A DNA stretch of 64,000 nt from Halomonas rhizosphaerae. Lineage in GTDB: Bacteria; Pseudomonadota; Gammaproteobacteria; Pseudomonadales; Halomonadaceae. The position numbers and the translations under genes are program-made. The stretch covers positions 367,398-431,397 of the forward strand of contig NZ_JASCQP010000028.1 of NCBI RefSeq assembly GCF_030010555.1, written 5' to 3'. Each line of letters begins with the position of its first letter. Within the stretch, counting starts at the first letter, position 1. Below are positions 17,602-26,635 of the stretch, in pieces. The notes below the pieces were generated by a model. That model was given only the letters and a program-made list of their open reading frames with translations. It searched no databases and was not told the origin of the DNA.

Positions 17602-19290
17602 CTAGACGGCCACCCGGGCCCGGTTGCGCCCCTCGGCCTTGGCCTGATAGAGCGCCTCGTCGGCCCGCTTCAACAGGCTGTCGAGATCCTCACCGGGCAC
17701 GGCCAGGCAGGCCCCCACGCTGATGGTGACCGCTGTGCCGTCCACCTCGGTCGAGGCGACCGCCTGGCGCAGGCGCTCGGCCACCCGGGTCAGGGTCGAC
17801 TCGTCGCAGGGCGAGAGCAGCACCAGGAACTCGTCGCCTCCCCAGCGCGAGGCCCGGTCGTAGGGACGCAGCCCGAGCCGCAGCGCCTCGGCGACGCGCA
17901 CCAGGGCCTGATCCCCTGCCGCATGGCCGAGGCCATCATTAAGCTCCTTGAAACGGTCGAGGTCCAGCCAGATCAGCCCGAAGTGACTCCCCTCTCGTGA
18001 GGCCCGCAGGATCTGCTCCTCCAGCCACTGCTGCATGCCACGCCGATTCATGAGGCCGGTCAGCACATCGCGGATGGCCACCGCCTCGAGCTCCTGTGTC
18101 CGCTCGCGGACCCGCTCCTCGAGGTCGCGGGTGTGGCGCTGGATGGCCTCGGCCATGGAATGGAAGTGGTGCATCAGCCGGCCCATCTCACCCCGCCCCC
18201 GGGGCAGTTCGGAGGGCGGCATGCCCCCCTCCTTGACCCGCTGCATGGCGGCTTCCAGGGCCGCGATGGGCGCCAGCAGCTGACGACGCAGTGCCAGATG
18301 GAAGACCAGCAGGGTGACCAGCAGGGTCAGCACGAACACCACCGCCACCGGCGTGAAGCCGTCCAGCGGCATCAGGGCATCAAGGTCGAGCAGCGTCACC
18401 TCGAACCAGCCGAGGGCCGGCAGGAAGGCCAGGCCGGCGAGGTGGCGCTTGCCCTCCACGGTCACGAACTCGGTACGCACGCTCGGTTGCTGGTCCGGGG
18501 CGTCACGCAGCTCGCGCATCATGTCGGACAGCGCCTCGGCATCGCGGGGCAGGTCCACCAGCAGGTCCAGGGTGCGCTTCTGCCCCTCCGGCTTGACGAA
18601 ACTGGCATAGTCGATGAGACGACGGTCGCGATAGAGCTGGATGGCGCCGTTGTAGTCGACGAACAGGGTGGTGATGCCGGGCTGCTGGATATCCACGATC
18701 TCCCGGAGGAAGGCCTCGAGCTCCATGCCGGTGCCCACCACCCCGAGGATCTCGCCGTCGCCATCCCGCATCAGGACATCGATCCACAGCTTGGTGACCC
18801 CGAGTTCCACGTCCGGATTGACGTTGAGGTGGAAGTCTCGCTCCTCCTCGATCAGGCGATAGAACCAGGCGTCTGACGGTCGATCCGGCCGCAGCCGATA
18901 GCGCTGGCGCGCCTGTGCGAACTCGTTGGCGGCGTTGTTGTGGTAGTACCCGCCATTCTTCGTCAGGGCGACGAAGTAGCTGTTGTCGCTGAAGTTGCGA
19001 CGGAAGCTTTCCATCTCCGCGAAGGCCTGGGCCTCGAGCGCCGGATCGTCGGGGTCTCGCGCCCAGCGCTGCAGCACGATGGAGTCGGCCATCTGGCGCG
19101 CCAGGGCAATCTCCCGCTCCAGGGGCTGCAGCAGGCGACCGCTGTCGTACTGCACCTGGATGGCCGCGACACGCTCGCCCCAGTGCTCGATGATGCCCTC
19201 GGTGATGCGGTGGAAGACGGTCCAGGCGGCCGCCGACGCCACGAGCACGAGGCAGGCGGCCAGCAGCAGGAAACGGGTCTTAAGGCTCAA
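17602..19290 (-). CDS. Membrane diguanylate cyclase (Cache-HAMP-GGDEF)
   Basis: Predicted inner-membrane sensor making cyclic di-GMP; 562 residues. An N-terminal membrane helix (about 5-25) is followed by a large periplasmic Cache-like sensor domain (about 30-310), a second helix (about 315-340), a HAMP-like linker and coiled coil, and a C-terminal GGDEF domain. The active site RWGGDEF is at about 482-488, and an RPYD inhibitory I-site lies exactly five residues before GGDEF, so product feedback is likely. The start is TTG: it is the only start that keeps the first membrane helix, and GGGGAG lies at good spacing upstream. Signal unknown. Monocistronic between the peroxidase and deaminase genes. 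Confidence 0.9.
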   Translation of the reverse strand: MSLKTRFLLLAACLVLVASAAAWTVFHRITEGIIEHWGERVAAIQVQYDSGRLLQPLEREIALARQMADSIVLQRWARDPDDPALEAQAFAEMESFRRNFSDNSYFVALTKNGGYYHNNAANEFAQARQRYRLRPDRPSDAWFYRLIEEERDFHLNVNPDVELGVTKLWIDVLMRDGDGEILGVVGTGMELEAFLREIVDIQQPGITTLFVDYNGAIQLYRDRRLIDYASFVKPEGQKRTLDLLVDLPRDAEALSDMMRELRDAPDQQPSVRTEFVTVEGKRHLAGLAFLPALGWFEVTLLDLDALMPLDGFTPVAVVFVLTLLVTLLVFHLALRRQLLAPIAALEAAMQRVKEGGMPPSELPRGRGEMGRLMHHFHSMAEAIQRHTRDLEERVRERTQELEAVAIRDVLTGLMNRRGMQQWLEEQILRASREGSHFGLIWLDLDRFKELNDGLGHAAGDQALVRVAEALRLGLRPYDRASRWGGDEFLVLLSPCDESTLTRVAERLRQAVASTEVDGTAVTISVGACLAVPGEDLDSLLKRADEALYQAKAEGRNRARVAV

Positions 19291-19449
19291 GAACGGCTCT
19301 CCCCGATCGGCCCGATGGCAGGATGAGACCCCTTCTTTTACACGATATTACAGACCGTTGCACGACAGCCCATCAACGCTGGGCCGACCGGATGTCGACG
19401 ACGGCATGGCCCACCACGGCCCACTCGGTGCGGGGTGGCCATCAGGCGC

Positions 19450-20445
19450 CTAGAGGCAGTCCGCCAGCTGGCGATGCAGGTCGAGGCGGCGCGTCTCACT
19501 GATGAAGGCGGCCTCGATGGCGGTACCGGCCAGCTGGATGAAGATCTCCTTCGACCAGTCGAAGGCATCGGCGCAGGCCTCGAAGTTGGCCAGCATGCCG
19601 CCGCCGAAATAAGCCGGGTCGTCGGAATTGAGGGTCAGGCGCAGGCCGGCGTCGAGCAGCTGCGGCAGGGGATGGTCGGTTATCCGCTCGACGACCCGCA
19701 GGCGCACATTGGAGAGCGGACAGACGGTGAGCACCACACCCTCGTCCCGCAGCCGGGCCACCAGTTCCGGGTCTTCCAGGCAGCGCACGCCATGGTCGAT
19801 GCGACAGACATCCAGCAGGTCGAGGGCCTCCCGGATGTACGCGGGTGGCCCCTCCTCCCCGGCATGGGCGACCCGGGGAATGCCGAGCTGTCGGGCTCGC
19901 TCGAACACCTCGACGAACTTCGCCGGGGGGTTGCCACGCTCGGCGCTGTCCAGCCCCACGGCGTCGAGCATCTCCCAGTAGGGTGCCGCACTCTCCATCA
20001 CTGCCATCGCCTCCTCGGCCGGGCGGTCGCGCAGGAACGCCATGATCAGTGCCGTGGACATGCCCAGCTCGCGCTGTGCCCGGCGTCGCGCCAGGGAGAG
20101 CCCCTCCATCACCACCGCCAGCTCGATGCCGCGCACCAGATGGGCCTGGGGATCGAAGTGCATCTCGACGTGCACCACCCCCTCGGCGCTGGCACGGCGA
20201 AAGTAGTCCATGGCGAGATCATGGAAGTCCTCGGCGGTGCGCAGCACGCTCATGCCCCGGTAGTACAGGTCGAGGAAGGACTGCAGGTCGGAGAAGTCAT
20301 AGGCCGCCCGGACCTCCTCCACGGAGGCATAGGGCAGGCTGACACCGTTGCGATCGGCCAGGGAGAACATCAGCTCGGGCTCCAGCGAGCCCTCGATATG
20401 CAGATGGAGTTCCGCCTTGGGCAGGCGCTTGAGGAAATCACGCAT
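19450..20445 (-). CDS. add: Adenine deaminase, ADA family
   Basis: Zinc hydrolase of 331 residues. Seen: HLHIEGS (metal-binding His pair at residues 14-16), HAGEEGPP with the metal His and catalytic Glu, DHGVR, and NSDDPAYFGG with the catalytic Asp pair. The stretches LPKAELHLHIEGSLEPE and VGLDSAERGNPP resemble the Pseudomonas and yeast adenine deaminases more than classical adenosine deaminases, so adenine to hypoxanthine is the likely reaction. Hypoxanthine would feed the xanthine dehydrogenase encoded 8-12 kb away. Substrate choice between adenine and adenosine is inferred from family resemblance only. Confidence 0.85.
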   Translation of the reverse strand: MRDFLKRLPKAELHLHIEGSLEPELMFSLADRNGVSLPYASVEEVRAAYDFSDLQSFLDLYYRGMSVLRTAEDFHDLAMDYFRRASAEGVVHVEMHFDPQAHLVRGIELAVVMEGLSLARRRAQRELGMSTALIMAFLRDRPAEEAMAVMESAAPYWEMLDAVGLDSAERGNPPAKFVEVFERARQLGIPRVAHAGEEGPPAYIREALDLLDVCRIDHGVRCLEDPELVARLRDEGVVLTVCPLSNVRLRVVERITDHPLPQLLDAGLRLTLNSDDPAYFGGGMLANFEACADAFDWSKEIFIQLAGTAIEAAFISETRRLDLHRQLADCL

Positions 20446-20475
20446 GGCACACCTCGTCCGGGGGAGTCATCGGGC

Positions 20476-22209
20476 TCATCCTGAAACATCCTGACCATTC
20501 GTGCAAAGGCGACCATCGCGCAGGGTCAGGCAGTGGTCGATGCCGGGCGGGTCGACGGCGTCGCCGAGCTGGTGCACCAGGTAGATGACGGTGCGCCCCG
20601 CCAGCCAGGCGTCGAGGCGGGCCGCCAGTCGTGCCGCAGTGCCAGCGTCGAGCCCGGCGAAGGGTTCATCGAGCACCACCAGGTCCGGTTCGCGCAGCAG
20701 CAGCCGGGCCAGGGCCAGGCGCCGGGCCTGGCCGCCGGACAGCCGCCGGCCGCCCTCCCCCACCCGGGTGTCGAGGCCCCGGGACAGGGCCCCGGCCCAG
20801 TCGGCGAGCTCCACCATCGCCAGCACCTGCCACAGCCGTGCCTCGCCCGCCTCGGGGTCGGCCAGGCGCAGGTTGGCGGCCAGGGTATCGTCGAACAGGT
20901 CCGTCTGCTGCGTCAGCAGGGCCATGCGAGAGGTCAATGCCGATTCGGGCCACGCCTCCAGCGCCACGCCAGCCAGCCGTACCTCGCCCGTTTCAGGCCT
21001 GATCTGTCGCGTCAGCACCCCGGCCACGCTCGACTTGCCCGCCCCGGATACCCCGCACAGGGCCAGCCGCTCACCGGGTCTCAGGTCAAGGCCGACCTCG
21101 GCCAGGGCCGGCACCAGGGCATCCGCATGGGTCAGGGTCACATCCGCAAGGGTCACCGACAGCGCTCCCGCGGGCAGCCGTGCAGGCGAGCCCGCCGTGG
21201 TCACGCTCCCTCGCTGCGCTTCCAGTGCGTTGAGGCGCTCGGCGGCGCCCCGCGTGGCCCCCAGCCAGGTGAAGGCGGCGGCCAGCGGGGCCAGTGCCTC
21301 GCTGATGGCCAGTACCGCCAGCGGCATCATCACGGTCAGCGGCCCGGACAGCAGACCGGTACTCCAGGCCTGGGCCGCAAGCCAGAGGGCCAGGAGCATC
21401 GACAGGCCCACGACCAGCGACGTCGATGCATTGCCCAGCGCCACGCATTGCCCCAGGCGACGCTGGTCCCGATAGAGGCGCGCCTCGATGGCGACTATTT
21501 GCGCACGGTGATCCGCCAGGCTGCCATACGCCTCCAGCTCCGCCAGGCCCTGGACCTGCTCGATGAGTCGCCCCCGGAGCCGCTCCAGATCGACGACCTG
21601 GCGACGACTCGTGGCCATGCCCAGGCGGGCCTGGCCCGCGGTCAGCCAGAGCCATCCCATCAGCAGCAGCGCCCCGGTCGCCACACCGACCCGCGGCGAC
21701 CAGAGGGCCAGGAATCCGGCCAGTCCGAGGATCGCCAGCAGCGCCACCAGCGCCGGGGCGAGGAGGCGCAGATAGAGACTGTCGAGGGTGTCGATATCCG
21801 CCGTCAGGCGGTTGAGCCAGTCGCTGGCGCGCCGTCGCGACAGGGCGTGGGCGTCGAGGCCGGAAAGCACGGCGAACAGATGTGAACGCAGGTCGGCGAG
21901 CAGTCGCAGCACGGTATCGTGGTTGTACAGTCGCTCCACGTAACGCGACACCGTGCGGGTCACCGCGAAGAAGCGGATCCCGCCACCGGGAACATACACA
22001 TCAAGGGTCGCGGAGATGCCCGCCGCCAGGAGCAGGCCAGTCAACGCCGTCGCCGTGATGAACCACCCCGAGAGGGCCAGCAGGCCGATGGCCGACACCA
22101 GGGTCAGCCCCATCAGCAGGGCGCCCAGGATCAGCCGGCGGCGACGCAGCCCGAGCTGGGAAAGCCAGGGGCGCAGGGTGCGCCAGAGCGAGGCGTCATG
22201 GGGTGGCAA
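20476..22209 (-). CDS. cydC: Cysteine/glutathione ABC exporter subunit CydC
   Basis: Half-transporter of 577 residues: a six-helix membrane domain (about 20-310) and a C-terminal ATPase domain. Walker A GVSGAGKS, signature LSGGQ, Walker B VVLDEP and the H-loop LVHQ are visible. CydC pairs with CydD to export cysteine/glutathione to the periplasm, which is required for haem insertion into cytochrome bd. Last gene of cydA-cydB-cydD-cydC; its first 14 bases overlap the end of cydD, so the two subunits are translationally coupled. Confidence 0.93.
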   Translation of the reverse strand: MPPHDASLWRTLRPWLSQLGLRRRRLILGALLMGLTLVSAIGLLALSGWFITATALTGLLLAAGISATLDVYVPGGGIRFFAVTRTVSRYVERLYNHDTVLRLLADLRSHLFAVLSGLDAHALSRRRASDWLNRLTADIDTLDSLYLRLLAPALVALLAILGLAGFLALWSPRVGVATGALLLMGWLWLTAGQARLGMATSRRQVVDLERLRGRLIEQVQGLAELEAYGSLADHRAQIVAIEARLYRDQRRLGQCVALGNASTSLVVGLSMLLALWLAAQAWSTGLLSGPLTVMMPLAVLAISEALAPLAAAFTWLGATRGAAERLNALEAQRGSVTTAGSPARLPAGALSVTLADVTLTHADALVPALAEVGLDLRPGERLALCGVSGAGKSSVAGVLTRQIRPETGEVRLAGVALEAWPESALTSRMALLTQQTDLFDDTLAANLRLADPEAGEARLWQVLAMVELADWAGALSRGLDTRVGEGGRRLSGGQARRLALARLLLREPDLVVLDEPFAGLDAGTAARLAARLDAWLAGRTVIYLVHQLGDAVDPPGIDHCLTLRDGRLCTNGQDVSG

Positions 22210-23905
22210 AGCGGCTAGCCTCCTGCGCCATTGCCCCGGCCTCGAGCGACAGGCGGTGACTCGCCAGCGCCATCAGGGCGGGATGATGGGTGGCGATGAC
22301 CAGTGCCCTCCCCTCATCGGCCAGCCCCTGAAACGCCTCGACAAGATAGCCCTCGGTCTCGGCGTCCAGGCTGGCCGTGGGCTCGTCGAGCAACACCAAT
22401 GGGGCGCGGGAGAGGAAGACCCTGGCCAGGGCCAGCCGCTGCGCCTGGCCCCCGGAGAGGCCGACACCACGCTCGCCGAGGGGAGTCTCCAGCCCGTGGG
22501 GCAGCGCCGCCAGCAGCTCGCCGAGGCCCGCCCGGGCCAGCGCACCGCGCATCTCGGCCTCGCCGGCGTCGGGCGCCGCCAGCCACAGGTTGTCCGCCAG
22601 GCTGCCCTGAATCAGCAGCGGGCGCTGGTCCATCCAGGCCAGGCCGAGACCCTCGGCCACGCGAATGTTGCCGCTGGCGGGGGCGACGAAGCCGGCCAGC
22701 AGTTGCAGGAGGGTGGACTTGCCGACGCCCGACGGCCCGGTGACAACCACCACGTCGCCTGCGGCCAGCGTCAGGTTGACGGGTCCCAGCACTCGGCCGC
22801 GCCCGGGATACTCGACGCTGGCGGCCTCGAGCTCGACCAGCACATCCCGCAAGGGCGCCGGGACGGCCGTGCCCGGCAGGCGCCCGGCATCGGGGACCTC
22901 GTTAAGCATGGCCACCAGTCCCTCGGCGGCCCCCAGCGCCGCCGCCCGATCATGGTAGTGCTGGGAGAGGCTGCGCAGCGGCTGGAAGAATTCCGGTGCC
23001 AGCAGCAGCACCAGCAGGCCGCTGAAGAGGGTCAGCTCCTCTGCGGGGCCATAGGTGATGTAGCCCAGCAGGCCGAAGCCCACGTAGATCGCCACCACGG
23101 CGATCGCCACCGAGGCGAAGAACTCCAGCACCGCCGAGGAGAGAAACGCCAGGCGCAGGGTCCGCATGCTGCGCTGCCGGTAGTCATCGGCGGCGGCATG
23201 TACCTCGCGGGTGGCCTGGGCGGTGCGGCCGAACAGCTGGAGCGTGGTGATGCCCCGCACGCGGTCGATGAAGTGGCCCGAGAGTCGCGCCACGGCGGCG
23301 AACTGCTCCCGGTTGAGCCGCTCTGCCCCCATCCCGACCAGGGCCATGAACAACGGGATCAACGGCGCCGAGATCATCAGGAAGATGGCCGCCAGCCAGT
23401 CCAGCCACAGCACCACCAGCAGGACCACCAGCGGCACCAGCACCGCCAGGCGCAGCTGCGGCTGGAACCGAGCGAAGTAACCGTCCAGGGCCTCCACCTG
23501 CTCCACCAGCTGGCTGGCAAGGGATGCGCTGTGCCGCGACGCCAGCCTGACCGGTCCCAGTCGCGCCAGGTGATCGAGCAGCGCGCGCCGGGCACGCTGG
23601 CGAATCCGCAGGCTCGCCGCCTGGGCCAGGGTTTCCTGCAGATAGAGCGCCAGGGCGCGCAGCGCCAGCATGGCCAGCATCCCCGCCAGCAACGGCAGGA
23701 GCTCGGCCAGCGTTGCGCCGTCGACGAGCAGGCGGCTGATTAACCGGGCCAGCAGCACCAGCTGCGCGATGGTCAAGAGACCGGCCGAGGTACCCGCCAG
23801 GACGGCGAGACGCAGCCGCCGGCGTTCGCCGGCGGCCAGGTCCGTCAGATAGCGGCGCGCGGTCAGCTCGCCTGACGCCGCGTCGGGCGCGTCGGGCGCG
23901 TCCAT
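22196..23905 (-). CDS. cydD: Cysteine/glutathione ABC exporter subunit CydD
   Basis: Half-transporter of 569 residues and partner of CydC. The membrane domain occupies the first 330 or so residues, including the family-typical loop WLDWLAAIFLMISAPLIPLFMALVG. The C-terminal ATPase domain has Walker A GPSGVGKST, LSGGQAQRLALAR, LLDEPTASLD and the H-loop ATHH. Function is assembly of cytochrome bd by reductant export to the periplasm. The start lies 4 bp downstream of the cydB stop, so oxidase and assembly factor are made from one transcript. Confidence 0.94.
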   Translation of the reverse strand: MDAPDAPDAASGELTARRYLTDLAAGERRRLRLAVLAGTSAGLLTIAQLVLLARLISRLLVDGATLAELLPLLAGMLAMLALRALALYLQETLAQAASLRIRQRARRALLDHLARLGPVRLASRHSASLASQLVEQVEALDGYFARFQPQLRLAVLVPLVVLLVVLWLDWLAAIFLMISAPLIPLFMALVGMGAERLNREQFAAVARLSGHFIDRVRGITTLQLFGRTAQATREVHAAADDYRQRSMRTLRLAFLSSAVLEFFASVAIAVVAIYVGFGLLGYITYGPAEELTLFSGLLVLLLAPEFFQPLRSLSQHYHDRAAALGAAEGLVAMLNEVPDAGRLPGTAVPAPLRDVLVELEAASVEYPGRGRVLGPVNLTLAAGDVVVVTGPSGVGKSTLLQLLAGFVAPASGNIRVAEGLGLAWMDQRPLLIQGSLADNLWLAAPDAGEAEMRGALARAGLGELLAALPHGLETPLGERGVGLSGGQAQRLALARVFLSRAPLVLLDEPTASLDAETEGYLVEAFQGLADEGRALVIATHHPALMALASHRLSLEAGAMAQEASRFATP

Positions 23906-23909
23906 CGGC

Positions 23910-24911
23910 TCAGTGGTACCCCTCGCCGGGTCGCACCTTGCCGCGGAACACCCAGTAGGTCCAGGCGGTATAGGCCAGCACGATGGGGATCACGAAGAGG
24001 ACCCCGATCAGCAGGAAGAGCTGCGAGCCCGGATCCGAGGCGGCATCCCAGATCGTGTAGTCGGGCGGCACGATCACCGGCCACTTGCTCACCACCAGTC
24101 CGAGGTAGGTGAAGAGGAACAGGCCCAGGGTGGCGATGAAGGGCTGCCCCTCCCGGCGCTGGCTGACGGCACGCCATAGCAGTGCGGCACAGACCAGCGC
24201 CAGCACCGGGAAGACCCAGATCAGGTGCAGGTGGCCGAACCAGCGCTCGCGAACCCCGGCATCGACGAACGGGGTCCAGACGCTGATGATCGCGAACACC
24301 CCCAGCACCGCCAGCAGCAGGCGCGGTGCGAGCCGGTAGGCCCAGGCCTGGACCGTCCCCTCGGTCTTCATGATCAGCCAGGTGGCGCCGAGCAGGGCAT
24401 AGCCCGCCATCAGCCCCAGGCCGGTGAGCACGCTGAAGGGCGTCAGCCAGTCCAGCGGCCCCCCCACGTAGACGAAGTCCTCCACGGCGAAGCCCTGGAT
24501 GTAGGCGCCTACCACCACGCCCTGGGCGAAGGACGCCACGGCGGAACCCCAGCAGAAGGCGCGGTTCCACCAGCGACGGTTGCGGTGGGACTTGAAGCGG
24601 AACTCGAAGGCGATGCCGCGGAAGATCAGGCCGGCCAGCATCAGGAAGACCCCGATGTAGAGCGCCGGCAGGAACACCGAGTAGACCAGCGGGAAGGCCC
24701 CCAGCAGGCCCGCCCCACCGAGCACCAGCCAGGTCTCGTTACCGTCCCAGACGGGGGCCACCGAGTTCATCATCAGGTCACGCGATTCCTCGTCCGGGGC
24801 GAAGGGAAAGAGGATCCCCACGCCCAGGTCGAAGCCGTCCATCAGCACGTACATGATCACCCCGAAACCGATGATCAGGGCCCAGATCAGTGTCAGGTCG
24901 AACGCTTCCAT
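23910..24911 (-). CDS. cydB: Cytochrome bd-type quinol oxidase subunit II
   Basis: Membrane subunit of a bd-type terminal oxidase; 333 residues. Typical N-terminal FGVIMYVLMDGFDLGVGIL and DGNETWLV motifs, eight to nine hydrophobic helices, and the conserved C-terminal YWVFRGKV. The length is that of the CioB-type subunit (E. coli CydB is about 379). Works with the CydA protein encoded 3 bp upstream in the reduction of oxygen with ubiquinol. There is no space for a separate cydX gene between cydB and cydD. Confidence 0.95.
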   Translation of the reverse strand: MEAFDLTLIWALIIGFGVIMYVLMDGFDLGVGILFPFAPDEESRDLMMNSVAPVWDGNETWLVLGGAGLLGAFPLVYSVFLPALYIGVFLMLAGLIFRGIAFEFRFKSHRNRRWWNRAFCWGSAVASFAQGVVVGAYIQGFAVEDFVYVGGPLDWLTPFSVLTGLGLMAGYALLGATWLIMKTEGTVQAWAYRLAPRLLLAVLGVFAIISVWTPFVDAGVRERWFGHLHLIWVFPVLALVCAALLWRAVSQRREGQPFIATLGLFLFTYLGLVVSKWPVIVPPDYTIWDAASDPGSQLFLLIGVLFVIPIVLAYTAWTYWVFRGKVRPGEGYH

Positions 24912-24914
24912 GGC

Positions 24915-26333
24915 TCAGCTCCTTCCCGGTTGGCGAGAGGCGTCCTCGAAGGTCGCATGGGCGGCGGAGAGCGGCCGCATGGGCCGGTGGACCTCCCCCT
25001 CCACGGTATCGCGGTGCATCTCGGGCAGCATGCCCTGGCGCACCACCCGGGTCAGGTAGTAGATACCGGCCCAGAACACCACCGCATAGACGGCGATGTA
25101 GCCGACCAGGGTGAACAGCGCCATGCCACCGGTGAGCGACGGGGTCAGTCCCTCGGCATGGGTCATCATGCCGTAGACCAGCCAGGGCGCCCGGCCGGTC
25201 TCGGTGACGAACCAGCCCGCCAGCACCGCGATGAAGGGCGTCACGGTCATCACCCGCATCAGCTGCAGGAAGCCGCGATGCTCGAAGACCCGCCCGCCGC
25301 GGCGCAGCCAGAGCCCCGCCAGGGCGACGGCGATCATGGCCAGGCCGATGCCCACCATCACCCGGAAGGACCAGAACACCAGCCAGACCGGCGGCTGCTC
25401 CTCGGGCGGCACCTCGCTGATGCCGGGCACCTCGCCGTCGGCGTGGTGCGTCAGGATCAGGCTGGCGAGGCTCGGGATGCCGACCTCGAAGCGATTCTCC
25501 TGTGCCTCCTGATCAGGCCAGGCGAAGAGCAGCAGCGGCACGTTGGTGCTGCGCTCCCAGTTGCCCTCCATGGCGGCGACCTTGGTCGGCTGGTGCTCCA
25601 GGGTGTTGAGGCCATGGAAGTCCCCCAGCACGGCCTGGGCCGGCGTCAGGACCAGCAGCAGCCACAGACACATGGAGAGGGCCTTGCGATTGGCCTCCAC
25701 GTCGCGCCGGATGAGCAGGTACCAGGCGCTGACACCGGCCACCACGAAGCCCCCGGTCAGGAAGGAGGCCACCACCATGTGCCAGAAGCGATACCAGAAG
25801 GAGGGATTGAAGATCGCCTCGCTCCAGGAGGTGACGTGAAAGCGGCCATCGATCAGCTCGACGCCGGCCGGGGTCTGCATCCAGCTGTTGGCCGAGAGGA
25901 TCCAGAACGAGGAGATGAAGGTACCCGTGGCCACCATGATGGCGGCGAAGAGATGGACGCCCTGGGGCACCTTGCCACGCCCGAAGAGCAGCACCCCGAG
26001 GAAGGCGGCCTCGAGGAAGAAGGCCGTGACCACCTCGTAGCTGAGCACCGGGCCGAGGAAGTTCGAGGCCGCCTGGGAGAAGTTGCTCCAGTTGGTACCG
26101 AACTGGAAGGACATGACGATGCCCGACACCACCCCCATGCCGAATACCACGGCGAAGACCCGGGTCCAGAACAGGGCCAGACGGTCCCATGCCGGATTCT
26201 CGGTCTTGAAGAAGAGGCCGTTGAGCAGGGCAATATAGGACGCCAGACCGATGGTGAACACCGGGAAGATGGCGTGGAAGGCGACCACGAAGGCGAACTG
26301 CAGTCGAGACAGCAGCAGGGGATCCAGTTCCAT
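24915..26333 (-). CDS. cydA: Cytochrome bd-type quinol oxidase subunit I (CioA-like)
   Basis: Haem-carrying subunit of the bd oxidase; 472 residues from the ATG before ELDPLL, which has AGGAG 8 bp upstream. A longer frame to 26402 adds residues without family match. Seen: RLQFAFVVAFHAIFP with the haem-ligand His, the GNWE segment of the quinol site (MEGNWE), and FWSFRVMVGIG. The quinol (Q) loop between MEGNWE and FRVMVG is about 60 residues shorter than in E. coli CydA, the mark of cyanide-insensitive-type CioA oxidases. This supports high-affinity or stress-tolerant respiration. First gene of cydABDC. Confidence 0.94.
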   Translation of the reverse strand: MELDPLLLSRLQFAFVVAFHAIFPVFTIGLASYIALLNGLFFKTENPAWDRLALFWTRVFAVVFGMGVVSGIVMSFQFGTNWSNFSQAASNFLGPVLSYEVVTAFFLEAAFLGVLLFGRGKVPQGVHLFAAIMVATGTFISSFWILSANSWMQTPAGVELIDGRFHVTSWSEAIFNPSFWYRFWHMVVASFLTGGFVVAGVSAWYLLIRRDVEANRKALSMCLWLLLVLTPAQAVLGDFHGLNTLEHQPTKVAAMEGNWERSTNVPLLLFAWPDQEAQENRFEVGIPSLASLILTHHADGEVPGISEVPPEEQPPVWLVFWSFRVMVGIGLAMIAVALAGLWLRRGGRVFEHRGFLQLMRVMTVTPFIAVLAGWFVTETGRAPWLVYGMMTHAEGLTPSLTGGMALFTLVGYIAVYAVVFWAGIYYLTRVVRQGMLPEMHRDTVEGEVHRPMRPLSAAHATFEDASRQPGRS

Positions 26334-26635
26334 CACGCACTCCTGATTGCTGCGGAGACGGGGCTCCACAAAGACAGCGTCGTCAAGGGATGCGCACGGC
26401 ACTCACCGGTGCTCTTGTACTTGAGGCCGCCAAGCTCATGGCGCCTTGCCGCATTCCTCCTCACCCATGCCCAGCCTAGACCAGTCTGATGGCAACGCCG
26501 TCATGGCGTGTCATGACATCGGAAGACATACCCCTATCACCAGGCACGCCACCTATCCTGCGCCCACCAGCCGTCCCTGGCCACCTTGGGAGCTGTGTCG
26601 CAGTGTCGCAGCAGGGGAACACTTTCGCGCCGGGC
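26334..26635. other. Intergenic region upstream of cydA
   Basis: A 302-bp gap between the antiporter stop and the cydA start; both genes are on the minus strand. It should hold the cyd promoter, but I see no convincing FNR/Anr box. Features present: a perfect 10-bp palindrome TGTCATGACA (26509-26518) next to the inverted repeat ACGCC-GTCAT-GGCGT (26495-26509), and a tandem direct repeat of TGTCGCAG (26596-26611). No ORF of note. Confidence 0.5.

Noticed and set aside
26403..26600. FNR/Anr box upstream of cydA
   Set aside because: The closest string, TTGAGGCCGCCAAG, matches only one half-site; the other half does not fit ATCAA.
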